A stretch of 64,000 nucleotides of DNA from Bolinopsis microptera (GCF_026151205.1 NC_087084.1:188001-252000); one strand, 5' to 3'. Counted from the first letter of the stretch, positions 33,954 to 46,969 are shown. Notes: generated by a model not told the origin, from the letters alone. Program-made: numbers and translations.

Positions 33954-36900
33954 GTTTGCACTGTTTTAACTGTGTGATTTAGTGAGATGTTGCGGAGTTT
34001 ACACTGTTTTAACTGTGTGATTTAGTGAGATGTTGCAGAGTTTGCACTGTTTTAACTGTGTGATTTAGTGAGATGTTGCGGAGTTTACACTGTTTTAACT
34101 GTGTGATTTAGTGAGATGTTGCAGAGTTTGCACTGTTTTAACTGTGTGATTTAGTGAGATGTTGCGGAGTTTGCACTGTTTTAACTGTGTGATTTAGTGA
34201 GATGTTGCGGAGTTTGCACTGTTTTAACTGTGTGATTTAGTGAGATGTTGCAGAGTTTGCACTGTTTTAACTGTGTGATTTAGTGAGATGTTGCAGAGTT
34301 TGCACTGTTTTAACTGTGTGATTTAGTGAGATGTTGCGGAGTTTGCACTGTTTTAACTGTTTGATTTAGTGAGATGTTGCAGAGTTTACACTGTTTTAAC
34401 TGTGTGATTTAGTGAGATGTTGTAGAGTTTGCACTGTTTTAACTGTGTGATTTAGTGAGATGTTGCAGAGTTTGCACTGTTTTAACTGTGTGATTAAGTG
34501 AGATGTTGCGGAGTTTACACTGTTTTAACTGTGTGATTTAGTGAGATGTTGCAGAGTTTGCACTGTTTTAACTTTGTGATTTAGTGAGATGTTGCAGAGT
34601 TTGCACTGTTTTAACTGTGTGATTTAGTGAGATGTTGCGGAGTTTGCACTGTTTTAACTGTGTGATTTAGTGAGATGTTGCGGAGTTTGCACTGTTTTAA
34701 CTGTGTGATTTAGTGAGATGTTGCAGAGTTTGCACTGTTTTAACTGTGTGATTTAGTGAGATGTTGCAGAGTTTGCACTGTTTTAATTGTGTGATTTAGT
34801 GAGATGTTGCAGAGTTTGCACTGTTTTAACTGTGTGATTAAGTGAGATGTTGCAGAGTTTGTACTGTTTTAACTGTGTGATTTAGTGAGATGTTGCAGAG
34901 TTTGTACTGTTTTAACTGTGTGATTTAGTGAGATGTTGCAGAGTTTGCACTGTTTTAACTGTGTGATTTAGTGAGATGTTGCGGAGTTTGCACTGTTTTA
35001 ACTGTGTGATTTAGTGAGATGTTGCGGAGTTTGTACTGTTTTAACTGTGTGATTTAGTGAAATGTTGCAGAGTTTGCACTGTTTTAACTGTGTGATTTAG
35101 TGAGATGTTGCAGAGTTTGCACTGTTTTAACTGTGTGATTTAGTGAGATGTTGCGGAGTTTGCACTGTTTTAACTGTGTGATTTAGTGAGATGTTGCAGA
35201 GTTTGCACTGTTTTAACTGTGTGATTAAGTGAGATGTTGCAGAGTTTGTACTGTTTTAACTGTGTGATTTAGTGAGATGTTGCAGAGTTTGTACTGTTTT
35301 AACTGTGTGATTTAGTGAGATGTTGCAGAGTTTGCACTGTTTTAATTGTGTGATTTAGTGAGATGTTGCAGGGTTTGTACTGTTTTAACTGTGTGATTTA
35401 GTGAGATGTTGCGGAGTTTGCACTGTTTTAACTGTGTGATTTAGTGAGATGTTGCGGAGTTTGTACTGTTTTAACTGTGTGATTTAGTGAGATGTTGCGG
35501 AGTTTGCACTGTTTTAACTGTGTGATTTAGTGAGATGTTGCGGAGTTTGCACTGTTTTAACTGTGTGATTTAGTGAGATGTTGCAGAGTTTGTACTGTTT
35601 TAACTGTGTGATTTAGTGAGATGTTGCAGAGTTTGCACTGTTTTAACTTTGTGATTTAGTGAGATGTTGCAGAGTTTGTACTGTTTTAACTGTGTGATTT
35701 AGTGAGATGTTGCAGAGTTTGTACTGTTTTAACTGTGTGATTTAGTGAGATGTTGCAGAGTTTGCACTGTTTTAACTTTGTGATTTAGTGAGATGTTGCA
35801 GAGTTTGCACTGTTTTAACTGTGTGATTTAGTGAGATGTTGCAGAGTTTGCACTGTTTTAACTGTGTGATTTAGTGAGATGTTGCAGGGTTTGTACTGTT
35901 TTAACTGTGTGATTTAGTGAGATGTTGCAGAGTTTGTACTGTTTGAACTGTGTGATTTAGTGAGATGTTGCAGAGTTTGCACTGTTTTAACTTTGTGATT
36001 TAGTGAGATGTTGCAGAGTTTGTACTGTTTTAACTGTGTGATTTAGTGAGATGTTGCAGAGTTTGTACTGTTTTAACTGTGTGATTTAGTGAGATGTTGC
36101 AGAGTTTGCACTGTTTTAACTGTGTGATTTAGTGAGATGTTGCAGAGTTTGCACTGTTTTAATTGTGTGATTTAGTGAGATGTTGCAGAGTTTGTACTGT
36201 TTTAACTGTGTGATTTAGTGAGATGTTGCAGAGTTTGCACTGTTTTAACTGTGTGATTTAGTGAGATGTTGCAGAGTTTGCACTGTTTTAACTGTGTGAT
36301 TTAGTGAGATGATGCAGAGTTTGCACTGTTTTAACTGTGTGATTTAGTGAGATGTTGTAGAGTTTGCACTGTTTTAACTTTGTGATTTAGTGAGATGTTG
36401 CAGAGTTTGTACTGTTTTAACTGTGTGATTTAGTGAGATGTTGCAGAGTTTGTACTGTTTTAACTGTGTGATTTAGTGAGATGTTGCAGAGTTTGCACTG
36501 TTTTAACTTTGTGATTTAGTGAGATGTTGCAGAGTTTGTACTGTTTTAACTGTGTGATTTAGTGAGATGTTGCGGAGTTTGCACTGTTTTAACTGTGTGA
36601 TTTAGTGAGATGTTGCAGAGTTTGTACTGTTTTAACTGTGTGATTTAGTGAGATGTTGCAGAGTTTGCACTGTTTTAACTGTGTGATTTAGTGAGATGTT
36701 GCAGAGTTTGCACTGTTTTAACTTTGTGATTTAGTGAGATGTTGCAGAGTTTGCACTGTTTTAACTGTGTGATTAAGTGAGATGTTGCAGAGTTTGTACT
36801 GTTTTAACTGTGTGATTTAGTGAGATGTTGCAGAGTTTGTACTGTTTTAACTGTGTGATTTAGTGAGATGTTGCAGAGTTTGCACTGTTTTAACTTTGTG

Positions 36901-39570
36901 ATTTAGTGAGATGTTGCAGAGTTTGCACTGTTTTAACTATGTGATTTAGTGAGATGTTGCGGAGTTTGTACTGTTTTAATTGTGTGATTTAGTGAGATGT
37001 TGCAGAGTTTGTACTGTTTTAACTGTGTGATTTAGTGAGATGTTGCAGAGTTTGCACTGTTTTAACTGTGTGATTTAGTGAGATGTTGTAGAGTTTGTAC
37101 TGTTTTAACTGTGTGATTTAGTGAGATGTTGCGGAGTTTGCACTGTTTTAATTGTGTGATTTAGTGAGATGTTGCAGAGTTTGTACTGTTTTAACTGTGT
37201 GATTTAGTGAGATGTTGCAGAGTTTGCACTGTTTTAACTGTGTGATTTAGTGAGATGTTACAGAGTTTGCACTGTTTTAACTTTGTGATTTAGTGAGATG
37301 TTGCGGAGTTTGCACTGTTTTAACTGTTTGATTTAGTGAGATGTTGCGGAGTTTGTACTGTTTTAATTGTGTGATTTAGTGAGATGTTGCAGAGTTTGTA
37401 CTGTTTTAACTGTGTGATTTAGTGAGATGTTGCAGAGTTTGCACTGTTTTAACTGTGTGATTTAGTGAGATGTTACAGAGTTTGCACTGTTTTAACTTTG
37501 TGATTTAGTGAGATGTTGCAGAGTTTGCACTGTTTTAACTATGTGATTTAGTGAGATGTTGCGGAGTTTGTACTGTTTTAATTGTGTGATTTAGTGAGAT
37601 GTTGCAGAGTTTGTACTGTTTTAACTGTGTGATTTAGTGAGATGTTGTAGAGTTTGCACTGTTTTAACTGTGTGATTTAGTGAGATGTTGCAGAGTTTGC
37701 ACTGTTTTAACTGTGTGATTTAGTGAGATGTTGCAGAGTTTGCACTGTTTTAACTTTGTGATTTAGTGAGATGTTGCAGAGTTTGTACTGTTTTAACTGT
37801 GTGATTTAGTGAGATGTTGCAGAGTTTGTACTGTTTTAACTGTGTGATTTAGTGAGATGTTGCAGAGTTTGCACTGTTTTAACTGTTTGATTTAGTGAGA
37901 TGTTGCGGAGTTTGCACTGTTTTAACTTTGTGATTTAGTGAGATGTTGCGGAGTTTGCACTGTTTTAACTGTTTGATTTAGTGAGATGTTGCGGAGTTTG
38001 CACTGTTTTAACTTTGTGATTTAGTGAGATGTTGCGGAGTTTGCACTGTTTTAACAGTGTGATTTAGTGAGGTGTTGCAGAGTTTGCACTGTTTTAACTG
38101 TGTGATTTAGTGAGATGTTGCAGAGTTTGTACTGTTTTAACTGTGTGATTTAGTGAGATGTTGCGGAGTTTGCACTGTTTTAACTGTGTGATTTAGTGAG
38201 ATGTTGCAGAGTTTGCACTGTTTTAACTGTGTGATTTAGTGAGATGTTGCAGAGTTTGCACTGTTTTAACTGTGTGATTTAGTGAGATGTTGCAGAGTTT
38301 GCACTGTTTTAACTGTGTGATTTAGTAAGATGTTGCGGAGTTTGCACTGTTTTAACTGTGTGATTTAGTGAGATGTTGCAGAGTTTGTACTGTTTTAATT
38401 GTGTGATTTAGTGAGATGTTGCAGGGTTTGTACTGTTTTAACTGTGTGATTAAGTGAAATGTTGCAGAGTTTGCACTGTTTTAACTGTGTGATTTAGTGA
38501 GATGTTGCGGAGTTTGTACTGTTTTAACTGTGTGATTTAGTGAGATGTTGCAGAGTTTGCACTGTTTTAACTGTGTGATTTAGTGAGATGTTGCAGAGTT
38601 TGTACTGTTTTAATTGTGTGATTTAGTGAGATGTTGCAGGGTTTGTACTGTTTTAACTGTGTGATTAAGTGAGATGTTGCAGAGTTTGCACTGTTTTAAC
38701 TGTGTGATTTAGTGAGATGTTGCAGAGTTTGTACTGTTTTAATTGTGTGATTTAGTGAGATGTTGCAGGGTTTGTACTGTTTTAACTGTGTGATTAAGTG
38801 AAATGTTGCAGAGTTTGCACTGTTTTAACTGTGTGATTTAGTGAGATGTTGCAGAGTTTGTACTGTTTTAACTGTGTGATTTAGTGAGATGTTGCAGAGT
38901 TTGTACTGTTTTAATTGTGTGATTTAGTGAGATGTTGCAGGGTTTGTACTGTTTTAACTGTGTGATTTAGTGAGATGTTGCAGAGTTTGTACTGTTTTAA
39001 TTGTGTGATTTAGTGAGATGTTGCAGGGTTTGTACTGTTTTAACTCTGTGATTAAGTGAGATGTTGTAGAGTTTGCACTGTTTTAACTGTGTGATTTAGT
39101 GAGATGTTGCAGAGTTTGTACTGTTTTAACTGTGTGATTTAGTGAGATGTTGCAGAGTTTGCACTGTTTTAACTTTGTGATTAAGTGAAATGTTGCAGAG
39201 TTTGCACTGTTTTAACTGTGTGATTTAGTGAGATGTTGCGGAGTTTGTACTGTTTTAACTGTGTGATTTAGTGAGATGTTGCGGAGTTTGCACTGTTTTA
39301 ACTGTGTGATTTAGTGAGATGTTGCAGAGTTTGTACTGTTTTAATTGTGTGATTTAGTGAGATGTTGCAGAGTTTGTACTGTTTTAATTGTGTGATTTAG
39401 TGAGATGTTGCGGAGTTTGCACTGTTTTAACTGTGTGATTTAGTGAGATGTTGCGGAGTTTGCACTGTTTTAACTGTGTGATTTAGTGAGATGTTGCAGG
39501 GTTTGTACTGTTTTAACTGTGTGATTTAGTGAGATGATGCAGAGTTTGCACTGTTTTAACTGTGTGATTT
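33954..39570. repeat. 43-bp satellite array, about 130 copies
   Basis: 5.6 kb of a 43-bp unit, TGCACTGTTTTAACTGTGTG followed by ATTTAGTGAGATGTTGCAGAGTT-type sequence. Units differ at a few recurrent sites (GCA/GTA, CAG/CGG, TGTG/TTTG, GAG/GGG, TTT/TAA). Linked variant sets, such as GCAGGG next to ATTAAGTGAAATG, recur between 38,400 and 39,060, showing local higher-order copying. Confidence 0.96.
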
Positions 39571-39679
39571 TGCGTGGTATTAGCATCTATTGAAGTTGTC
39601 GTGGTAACCTAGTGATATTGAGGAAGTTTTGTATTGTCCGTCAACACATTAACTTTATCTAAAAGCTAAGCGTGTACAA

Positions 39680-39952
39680 TATCTGATTGGTTAGTTTGTG
39701 TCACGTGGTGTGGATACTGGGCTCCGGCTGGTTAGTTTTTGTCACGTGGTGTGAATACTGGGCTCTGGTTGGTTAGTTTGTGTCACGCGGTGTGAATACT
39801 GCTCTGATTTGTTAGTTTGAGTCACGTGGTGTGAATACTGGGCTCTGATTGGTTAGTTTGTGTCACGTGGTTTGAATACTGCTCTGATTGGCTAGTTTGT
39901 GTCACGTTGTGTGAATACCGGGCTCTGATTGGCTAGTTTGGTGTGTATAAGG
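39680..39952 (+). promoter_or_regulatory. Second CCAAT/E-box array with TATA box
   Basis: Six or seven diverged copies of the unit seen at 33,268, with GTCACGTGG and CTCTGATTGG elements, ending in GTGTATAAGGTCAGTTTAG. The same TATA-containing end occurs at 33,645-33,660, so the promoter-like module is duplicated on both sides of the 43-bp satellite. No ORF with a good start follows within 300 bases. Confidence 0.55.
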
Positions 39953-40200
39953 TCAGTTTAGATGGAGTAATCAACACTACAGTTTTCTCCTACCTTATAC
40001 GTGTCAAAACAAAGCCTGCGCTCTTTCAGCGCCTTTCTCTTGTTTTTACTAAAAATGTTTCAATAGTTTTTTACTGTTTTGAATGTTTTTTGAAAAATTA
40101 AAAATGTTACAATTGTTCCTGAATGTTCCGTTCGCAAGAGTCTAATAAAAATAATATTAAGGTGTGTACTTTTAATCTGCAGATGTACATTTTATCTCAG

Positions 40201-40241
40201 TTTTAACACCTCCCTATAATAATTACTGGGAGGTGTTAAAA
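40201..40241. other. Perfect 14-bp hairpin
   Basis: TTTTAACACCTCCC at 40,201-40,214 is exactly inverted at 40,228-40,241, with a 13-base loop. Surrounding sequence is AT-rich and otherwise unremarkable. Confidence 0.7.
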
Positions 40242-40645
40242 ACGATTATTGTGTGTTCCTTAGCGGAGTGTTCATTATTTCAGTAATATGTGTATTATAT
40301 GTTCATTATTCACATATTATTCACGTATGATTCTACTGTTCATTATTCACATATTATGTAAAGTGTATTACAAATGTAATACAAAGTAATGAGACAAATA
40401 CACTTTACAGAATGAGTCCTTTCTAACATTGTGTTTTCTGCTTCCCTCATTATCATTACTGTATATTCGCATATTTGAATATATTGAATATTTTTATGTT
40501 TATGTATTTTATACCCCTTAATAGATTGTTACAAAATAGCTGTGCCATTGTTTATTAAACTTAAAGCCTTTACTTTACCTACCTCTTAACCTCTACCTTT
40601 ACTTTTAGTACATTACATTTTGAATAGAGGCTGGACAAAAAGTAA

Positions 40646-42412
40646 CCCACTTTAACTACCTCTGGGGTGTGGTAACCCACTTTAACTACCTCTGGGGTGT
40701 GGTAACACACTTTAACTACATCTGGGGTGTGGTAACCAACTTTAACTACTTTTGGGGTGTGGTAACCCATTTTAACTACCTCTGGGGTGTGGTAACCCAC
40801 TTTAACTACCTCTGGGGTGTGGTAACACACTTTAACTACATCTGGGGTGTGGTAACCAACTTTAACTACTTTTGGGGTGTGGTAACCCACTTTAACTACC
40901 TCTGGGGTGTGGTAACCCACTTTAACTACCTCTGGGGTGTGGTAACCCACTTTAACTACCTCTGGGGTGTGGTAACCCACTTTACCTACCTCTGGGGTGT
41001 GGTAACCCACTTTAACTACCTCTGGGGTGTGGTAACCTACTTTAACTACCTCTGGGGTGTGGTAACCCACTTTAACTACTTTTGGGGTGTGGTAACCCAC
41101 TTTAACTACTTTTGGGGTGTGGTAACCCACTTTAACTACCTCTGGGGTGTGGTAACCCACTTTAACTACTTTTGAGGTGTGGTAACCCACTTTAACTACC
41201 TCTGGGGTGTGGTAACCCACTTTAACTACCTCTGGGGTGTGGTAACCCACTTTAACTACCTCTGGGGTGTGGTAACCCACTTTACCTACCTCTGGGGTGT
41301 GGTAACCCACTTTAACTACCTCTGGGGTGTGGTAACCTACTTTAACTACCTCTGGGGTGTGGTAACCCACTTTAACTACTTTTGGGGTGTGGTAACCCAC
41401 TTTAACTACTTTTGGGGTGTGGTAACCCACTTTAACTACCTCTGGGGTGTGGTAACCCACTTTAACTACTTTTGAGGTGTGGTAACCCACTTTAACTACC
41501 TCTGGGGTGTGGTAACCCACTTTAACTACCTCTGGGGTGTGGTAACCCACTTTACCTACTTCTGGGGTGTGGTTACCCACTTTAACTACCTCTGGGGTGT
41601 GGTAACCCACTTTAACTACCTCCGGGGTGTGGTAACCCACCTTAACTACTTCTGGGGTGTGGTAACCCACTTTAACTACCTCTGGGGTGTGGTAACCCAC
41701 TTTACCTACCTCTGGGGTGTGGTAACCCACTGTAACTACTTCTGGGGTGTGGTAACCCACCTTAACTACTTCTGGGGTGTGGTAACCCACTTTAACTACC
41801 TCTGGGATGTGATAACCCACTTTAACTACCTCTGGGATGTGGTAACCCACTTTAACTACCTCTGGGGTGTGATAACCCACTTTAACTACCTCTGGGATGT
41901 GGTAACCCACTTTAAATACCTCTGGGGTGTGGTAACCCACTTTAACTACCTCTGGGGTGTGATAACCCACTTCAACTACCTCTGGGGTGTGGTAACCCAC
42001 TTCACCTACCTCTGGGGTGTGGTAACCCACTTTACCTACCTCTGGGGTGTGGTAACCCACTTTACCTACCTCTGGGGTGTGGTAACCCACTTTAACTACC
42101 TCTGGGGTGTGGTAACCCACTTTAACTACCTCAGGGGTGTGGTAACCCACTTTAACTACCTCAGGGGTGTGGTAACCCACTTTAACTACCTCTGGGGTGT
42201 GGTAACCCACTTTACCTACCTCTGGGGTGTGGTAACCCACTTTAACTACCTCTGGGGTGTGGTAACTCACTTTAACTACCTCTGGGGTGTGGTAACCCAC
42301 TTTAACTACCTCTTGGGTGTGGTAACCCACTTTAACTACCTCTGGGGTGTGGTAACCCACTTTAACTACTTTTGGGGTGTGGTAACCCACTTTAACTACC
42401 TCTGGGGTGTAA
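40646..42412. repeat. 30-bp minisatellite with higher-order structure
   Basis: About 59 copies of a 30-bp unit, AACCCACTTTAACTACCTCT plus GGGGTGTGGT. A 120-bp block at 40,681-40,800 repeats almost exactly at 40,801-40,920, and a 300-bp block at about 40,921-41,220 repeats at 41,221-41,520. The unit lacks stops on the minus strand, producing a 603-codon frame with a GYHTPEVVKV repeat. Confidence 0.96.
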
Positions 42413-42529
42413 GGGCAATGTAGGTAGAGTGGTTAAATTTTACACCGAGAAAGAGGGGGTAGTTGAGTTTAGCAATTTATTCAAGCGAGGGGGGAGATGG
42501 GAGTACAACAAAGAAAGGTCCGTTGATAG

Positions 42530-43072
42530 GGTACCTGACTCTTTATTGAGAGGGCACCAGACTCTTTATTGGGAGGGTACCAGACCCTTTATCGAGAGGG
42601 TACCAGACTCTTTATTAAGAGGGTACCAGACTCTTTATTGAGAGGGTACCATACCCTTTATTGAGAGGGTACCAGACTCTTTATTAAGAGGGTACCAGAC
42701 CCTTTATTGGGAGGGTACCGGACCCTTTATTGGGAGGGTACCAGATCCTTTATTAAGAGGGTACCAGACTCTTTATTAAGAGGGTACCAGACCCTTTATT
42801 GAGAGGGTACCAGACTCTTTATTAAGAGGGTACCAGACCCTTTATTGAGAGGGTACCAGACTCTTTATTAAGAGGGTACCAGACCCTTTATTGAGAGTGT
42901 ACCAGAACCTTTATTAAGGGGATACCAGACCCTTTATTGGGAGGGTACCAGACCCTTTATTGAGAGGGTACCAGACTCTTTATTAAGAGGGTACCAGACC
43001 CTTTATTGAGAGTGTACCAGAATCTTTATTAAGGGGATACCAGACCCTTTATTGGGAGGGTACCAGACTAAA
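42530..43072. repeat. 23-bp minisatellite with GGTACC
   Basis: About 23 copies of a 23-bp unit, ACCAGACTCTTTATTAAGAG plus GGT. Most junctions create the GGTACC palindrome. Confidence 0.95.
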
Positions 43073-43482
43073 TTATTACATGGTAACCTAGTAACCAAGT
43101 TACCTGGTAACCTAGCAACCAGTACACTGTACACACATGTGTCATAGGCCCGTTAACAGTACTATTATATAAGGTAGGTTATAATAATGCTATATTTAGC
43201 TGGACAGTATATTCTCCACAGTGGTATTGTTTACAAGGCACACTACCCTCATTTTTGGGATTAAATGTCTGCACATTAACCAGGCTACATTTGACAATGT
43301 GTGTAGTGCAAATTAGGCTATTACTATGTCCTTATAAGGGCATCAGGCGACAAGGTATAGCACTACAAGGTATAGACTATATAGCACTATATAGTGCTAT
43401 ATAGTGCTAAACTTGACGTAGTGCTGTTCCCTGTTATCGTCCGCGTGTACAAGCTTGTTAGCGCACTAGCTCTCAAGGTTAC
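43073..43482. other. No gene; short palindromes
   Basis: Unique sequence with AGCACTATATAGTGCT and similar palindromes near 43,384-43,410. No ORF of note. Confidence 0.5.
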
Positions 43483-43613
43483 CAGGCTACCAAATTACCA
43501 GGTAACCAGGCAACCAGGTAACCAAGTAACCAGGCTACCAGGCTATCAGGTTACCAGGCTGCCAGGTAACCAGGTAACCAGGTAACCAAGTAACCAAGTA
43601 ACCAGGTAACCAG
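43483..43613. repeat. 8-bp CCAGGTAA-type array
   Basis: About 16 diverged copies of CCAGGTAA, with AAG and GCT variants. Confidence 0.9.
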
Positions 43614-44026
43614 TATAGCTAGCTATACTAGCTATACTAACTATACTAGCGTTAAATTAATTGTTGCAAATTTTCACTAATCGGAGTAGTTTATCCATTT
43701 CCCTCAAAATTCTATTAAATGAATCGTATCCAACCAGTGAAGTTAGCAAATCACGTGACCTGCCGTCAATTTACTTGTTTCCTCGTTAGAAATAAACGAT
43801 TTCTTTCGTTTAGAAAAACTGGTTAATTATTGGAGCTAAATTGTAACCTGGTAACCTAGCTACTTGTAGTACCAGGTTACCAGGTACTTGTAGTCTCAGG
43901 TGTATTTATATTTTGCAGTGCACATAACGTGCTAATTAAGATTACTGTTTTACAGTATATAACAGTATATAACCACCACATTGCTACTACTGCGTATCTA
44001 TTGCAATATAAGCAGGCAGCCGAGTG

Positions 44027-44106
44027 GAACAGGAAGCTCAGTGTACCGCCTACAGTTGAAACAGGAAGCTCAGTGTACCGCCTACAGTTGAAACAGGAAG
44101 CTCAGT
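44027..44106. repeat. 32-bp repeat, two and a half copies
   Basis: AACAGGAAGCTCAGTGTACC plus CGCCTACAGTTG-type units. Confidence 0.85.
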
Positions 44107-44684
44107 TGCTTATTAACAGTAAGGCTAGCCCAACTAATCTAGTCTGACAAGTTTCCAGGCTTTTGTTCTGCTTTTCTGTAAATCTCGAAACTGGGTAATT
44201 TAGCTAAACTGCTGTAGGAGTTAGGGTAGTATGTAATGTTATGTAATGTTGTGTAATGTTATGTAATGGTAGTACGTGGAGTGTTAGTACTCTAGTGTGG
44301 TGCTCTAGTGTGTATCGCAGAGTTTAATCTGCATTTTGTTTAAGGATATTAATTGCTGTTAATTATCCTGTCTTTTATTTTCATATTTATTTTGAAATAT
44401 TCAACCTTATAGTTAAAACTTAAAAGTTGCTATCTGTTTTATATATATTTTATTTTGTCTGATCCTACAGCCTGTATACTATATAGGAGCCTGTAGTACA
44501 GTATAATAAAGATCGTTGGGGGAGTGTAATTAACAATAATTCCACGGGTATCTAAAAGTGCAAAATGATTTCTAATTGCTAAAAATTCATGATTTTAACT
44601 CAAAAAGTCAAAGATTTTCCGTGGGCTTCGCTCCCTGGACCCCAGACCTTTGCCTTCAGTTGGCACTTGGCAAACCGGAACCAA

Positions 44685-44760
44685 CTCTACCATGATCCCT
44701 CTAATTACAACTCTACCATGATCCCTCTAAATATACACAACTCTACCATGATCTCTCTAA
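44685..44760. repeat. Short repeat, three copies
   Basis: Three copies of CAACTCTACCATGATCCCTC with small linker differences. Confidence 0.85.
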
Positions 44761-44867
44761 ATTCGTAAACGGAATTACGGCCCTGAAAGTGGGGCTCAGG
44801 GACTGTACGGATCTCCTTATAAGGGCATCAGGTCACGTTATAATATGTCTTTTCAAGCGCCTAGGCC

Positions 44868-44923
44868 AGGTTACCAGGTTACCAGGTTACCAGGTTACCA
44901 GGTTACCAGGTTACCAGGTTACA
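44868..44923. repeat. 8-bp CCAGGTTA array
   Basis: Seven near-perfect copies of CCAGGTTA. Confidence 0.93.
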
Positions 44924-45335
44924 AAAGCCTCATTCACTTTTGATTTGCACGATTTTTAGACGAACATTTCTAAAATTGCTGATCCAGACTATGTTGCTTA
45001 TATTCTTGAACGATCTGAATGTAAGTAGTAACCATAGTAACAAGTATTTACAGTCTGGTTGTGTTAATTAGATTGAGGGTTATTACCATAGTAACTATTT
45101 CGCAGCTTCATTTTAAATTTTTGCGGCTGATCAAAGTTTGTAAATAACCGAGTAGATAGTTCAGTGAATAATTTGATTGTAGCCTATTTTAAATTTCACA
45201 TTCTTAAGTTCTTATCGCGTGCCATGCGTGACATTAATAAATTTGTATTGGAGAACGAAATCACATACCATATTTTTATCGCGCGATTGGGTCTTTCATA
45301 AATTTAACTCAGTAATAAGAACTCAGTGAATGATA

Positions 45336-45412
45336 CGGTAACCTGGTAATTCCTGGTAACCTGGTAACCTGGTAACCTGGTAACCTGATAACCTGGTAAC
45401 CTGATAACCTGG
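45336..45412. repeat. 8-bp AACCTGGT array
   Basis: About nine copies of AACCTGGT with GAT variants. Confidence 0.93.
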
Positions 45413-45626
45413 TAGGAACTCAGTGTTGTTTTGTTAAGAGAACACTGCTATTACCTTATTACTGTGGCATTATATTACTACACAGTCATTATAGTGTAAA
45501 AAGTTTAATTAGGAAATACCTGTAAAGCTCGTGATTATGTAATCCCTTCTTTCCTCCAAATATGTGTCGCATAATATTATCCTGTGTAGTGATGTGTTGT
45601 TGTAGTTAGGGTCCTAGTAATATAGT

Positions 45627-45727
45627 AACCTGGAAACCTGGGAACCTGGTAACCTGGTAACCTGGTAACCTGGCAACCTGGTAACTTGGTAACTTGGTAA
45701 CTTGGGAACCTGGGAACCTGGTAACTT
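45627..45727. repeat. 8-bp AACCTGGT array
   Basis: About twelve copies of AACCTGGT with AAC/GGA/CTT variants. Confidence 0.92.
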
Positions 45728-46143
45728 ATTGTTTTCGTATTCCCGCCTTTTTTTTTCGGCGCAAGCTATTTATGAAATTGTATTATATTAAGCAGTAATG
45801 TCGTTTTCCCTGCGGATGTAAAAATTATTTCAAAATATTCGATATTTTAGAAGTTATAGGCATTTTAAGCGAGAAATTATCCATTTTTCGTCAATATTAC
45901 TTGCAATGCACAGGAGGCCCACATGATTATATCTCTAGGATATGATCAAAAACATAGAAATGCTGTATTTATTTTCCTATTAGTGCTTTTCATGCAACAA
46001 GTAAAACAAATCCTTTATGTCATGTTTCCAGGGTTTGGACTGGAATTTCCCGCTTAAAGAACTTCCATCGCGTTACATTACATAATTTTCTCAATAAATG
46101 TAATAGATTTGTAGTGTTGTAATTAGAGGCTCCCCCTCCCCTT

Positions 46144-46652
46144 CAAGGTTGTTAAATACGTCAAATTTTCGTGAAAGAATACGACGTATTCGATTCTAAT
46201 AAAGAATACGTCGTAATACGCCGGAATACGGTAATTTCTATGGATTGTTAAATACGTCCACGAATACGCCATAATACGCCGTAATACGCTGATTTGTCAA
46301 AATTAAACATTACAGCTGCGCGCCACCCTCATCATTGATCATGCATTAAAGGAGTGCAGTTATACATGATAACTTAAATTTGTAATCAAATTTCATGGAT
46401 AATAAGCTAACATTTTTTGCGAAATTATCAATTACATATTAATACATATTTATTATTTAATGATTTCGTTTCCTAAAACGATCTCGCAATTATCAAAGTT
46501 TAAGACCATTTTCTAAAGTTCAGTCCCCTCAACATATTTGAATTTTTGAATTTTTTGAATAAAGAATACGTCGTAATACGTCAATTTTCGAGGATTAATA
46601 CGTATTCGTATTCCAATACGTATTCCCTCCTAATACGTATTTAACAACCTTG
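46144..46652. mobile_element. 509-bp hAT-like MITE, 8-bp TSD CTCCCCTT
   Basis: The left end CAAGGTTGTTAAATACGT is exactly inverted at the right end. CTCCCCTT flanks both sides (46,136-46,143 and 46,653-46,660). Ends beginning CA and an 8-bp duplication fit the hAT superfamily. The interior has many AATACGTCGTAATACG-like subterminal repeats and no coding sequence. The element interrupts a C-rich repeat whose uninterrupted form is present near 57.6 kb. Confidence 0.9.
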
Positions 46653-46732
46653 CTCCCCTTTTCCTCGTCATTTGCTGTATTTATTTTCCTATGAATTTAA
46701 GAGGCTGCACCCCCCCCCCCCCCCCCCCCTTT
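46653..46732. repeat. Single C-rich unit with 20-C run
   Basis: The CTCGTCATTTGCTGTATTTA ... GAGGCTGCAC unit followed by about 20 C (46,710-46,729). Same unit as the array at 57,484-57,755. Confidence 0.85.
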
Positions 46733-46969
46733 TTTATCAATAAACTCTCAAATTGTTACACAAATACATCATTTTATTTCAAAGAAAATTCGCCGAATGA
46801 CCTTACATGCCTTGACACCGAAACACCATGCCAGTTGACCAGTAAACTGTTCACATCGGGCCCTAAATGCACCTATAAGTGAAGCGATGCTGCAACCAAG
46901 GCATGCTAGGTTTATTCCATTGGACTAATAAAGTTACAGCCTAAAATATAAATATGATAACAATGTACC

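Noticed and set aside
33954-39570. CRISPR-like regular repeats
   Set aside because: No distinct spacers between units, no cas genes, and the setting is eukaryotic.
40579-42423. 603-codon minus frame and long plus frames
   Set aside because: Products of the 30-bp array; no start context, domain or unique flanking coding sequence.
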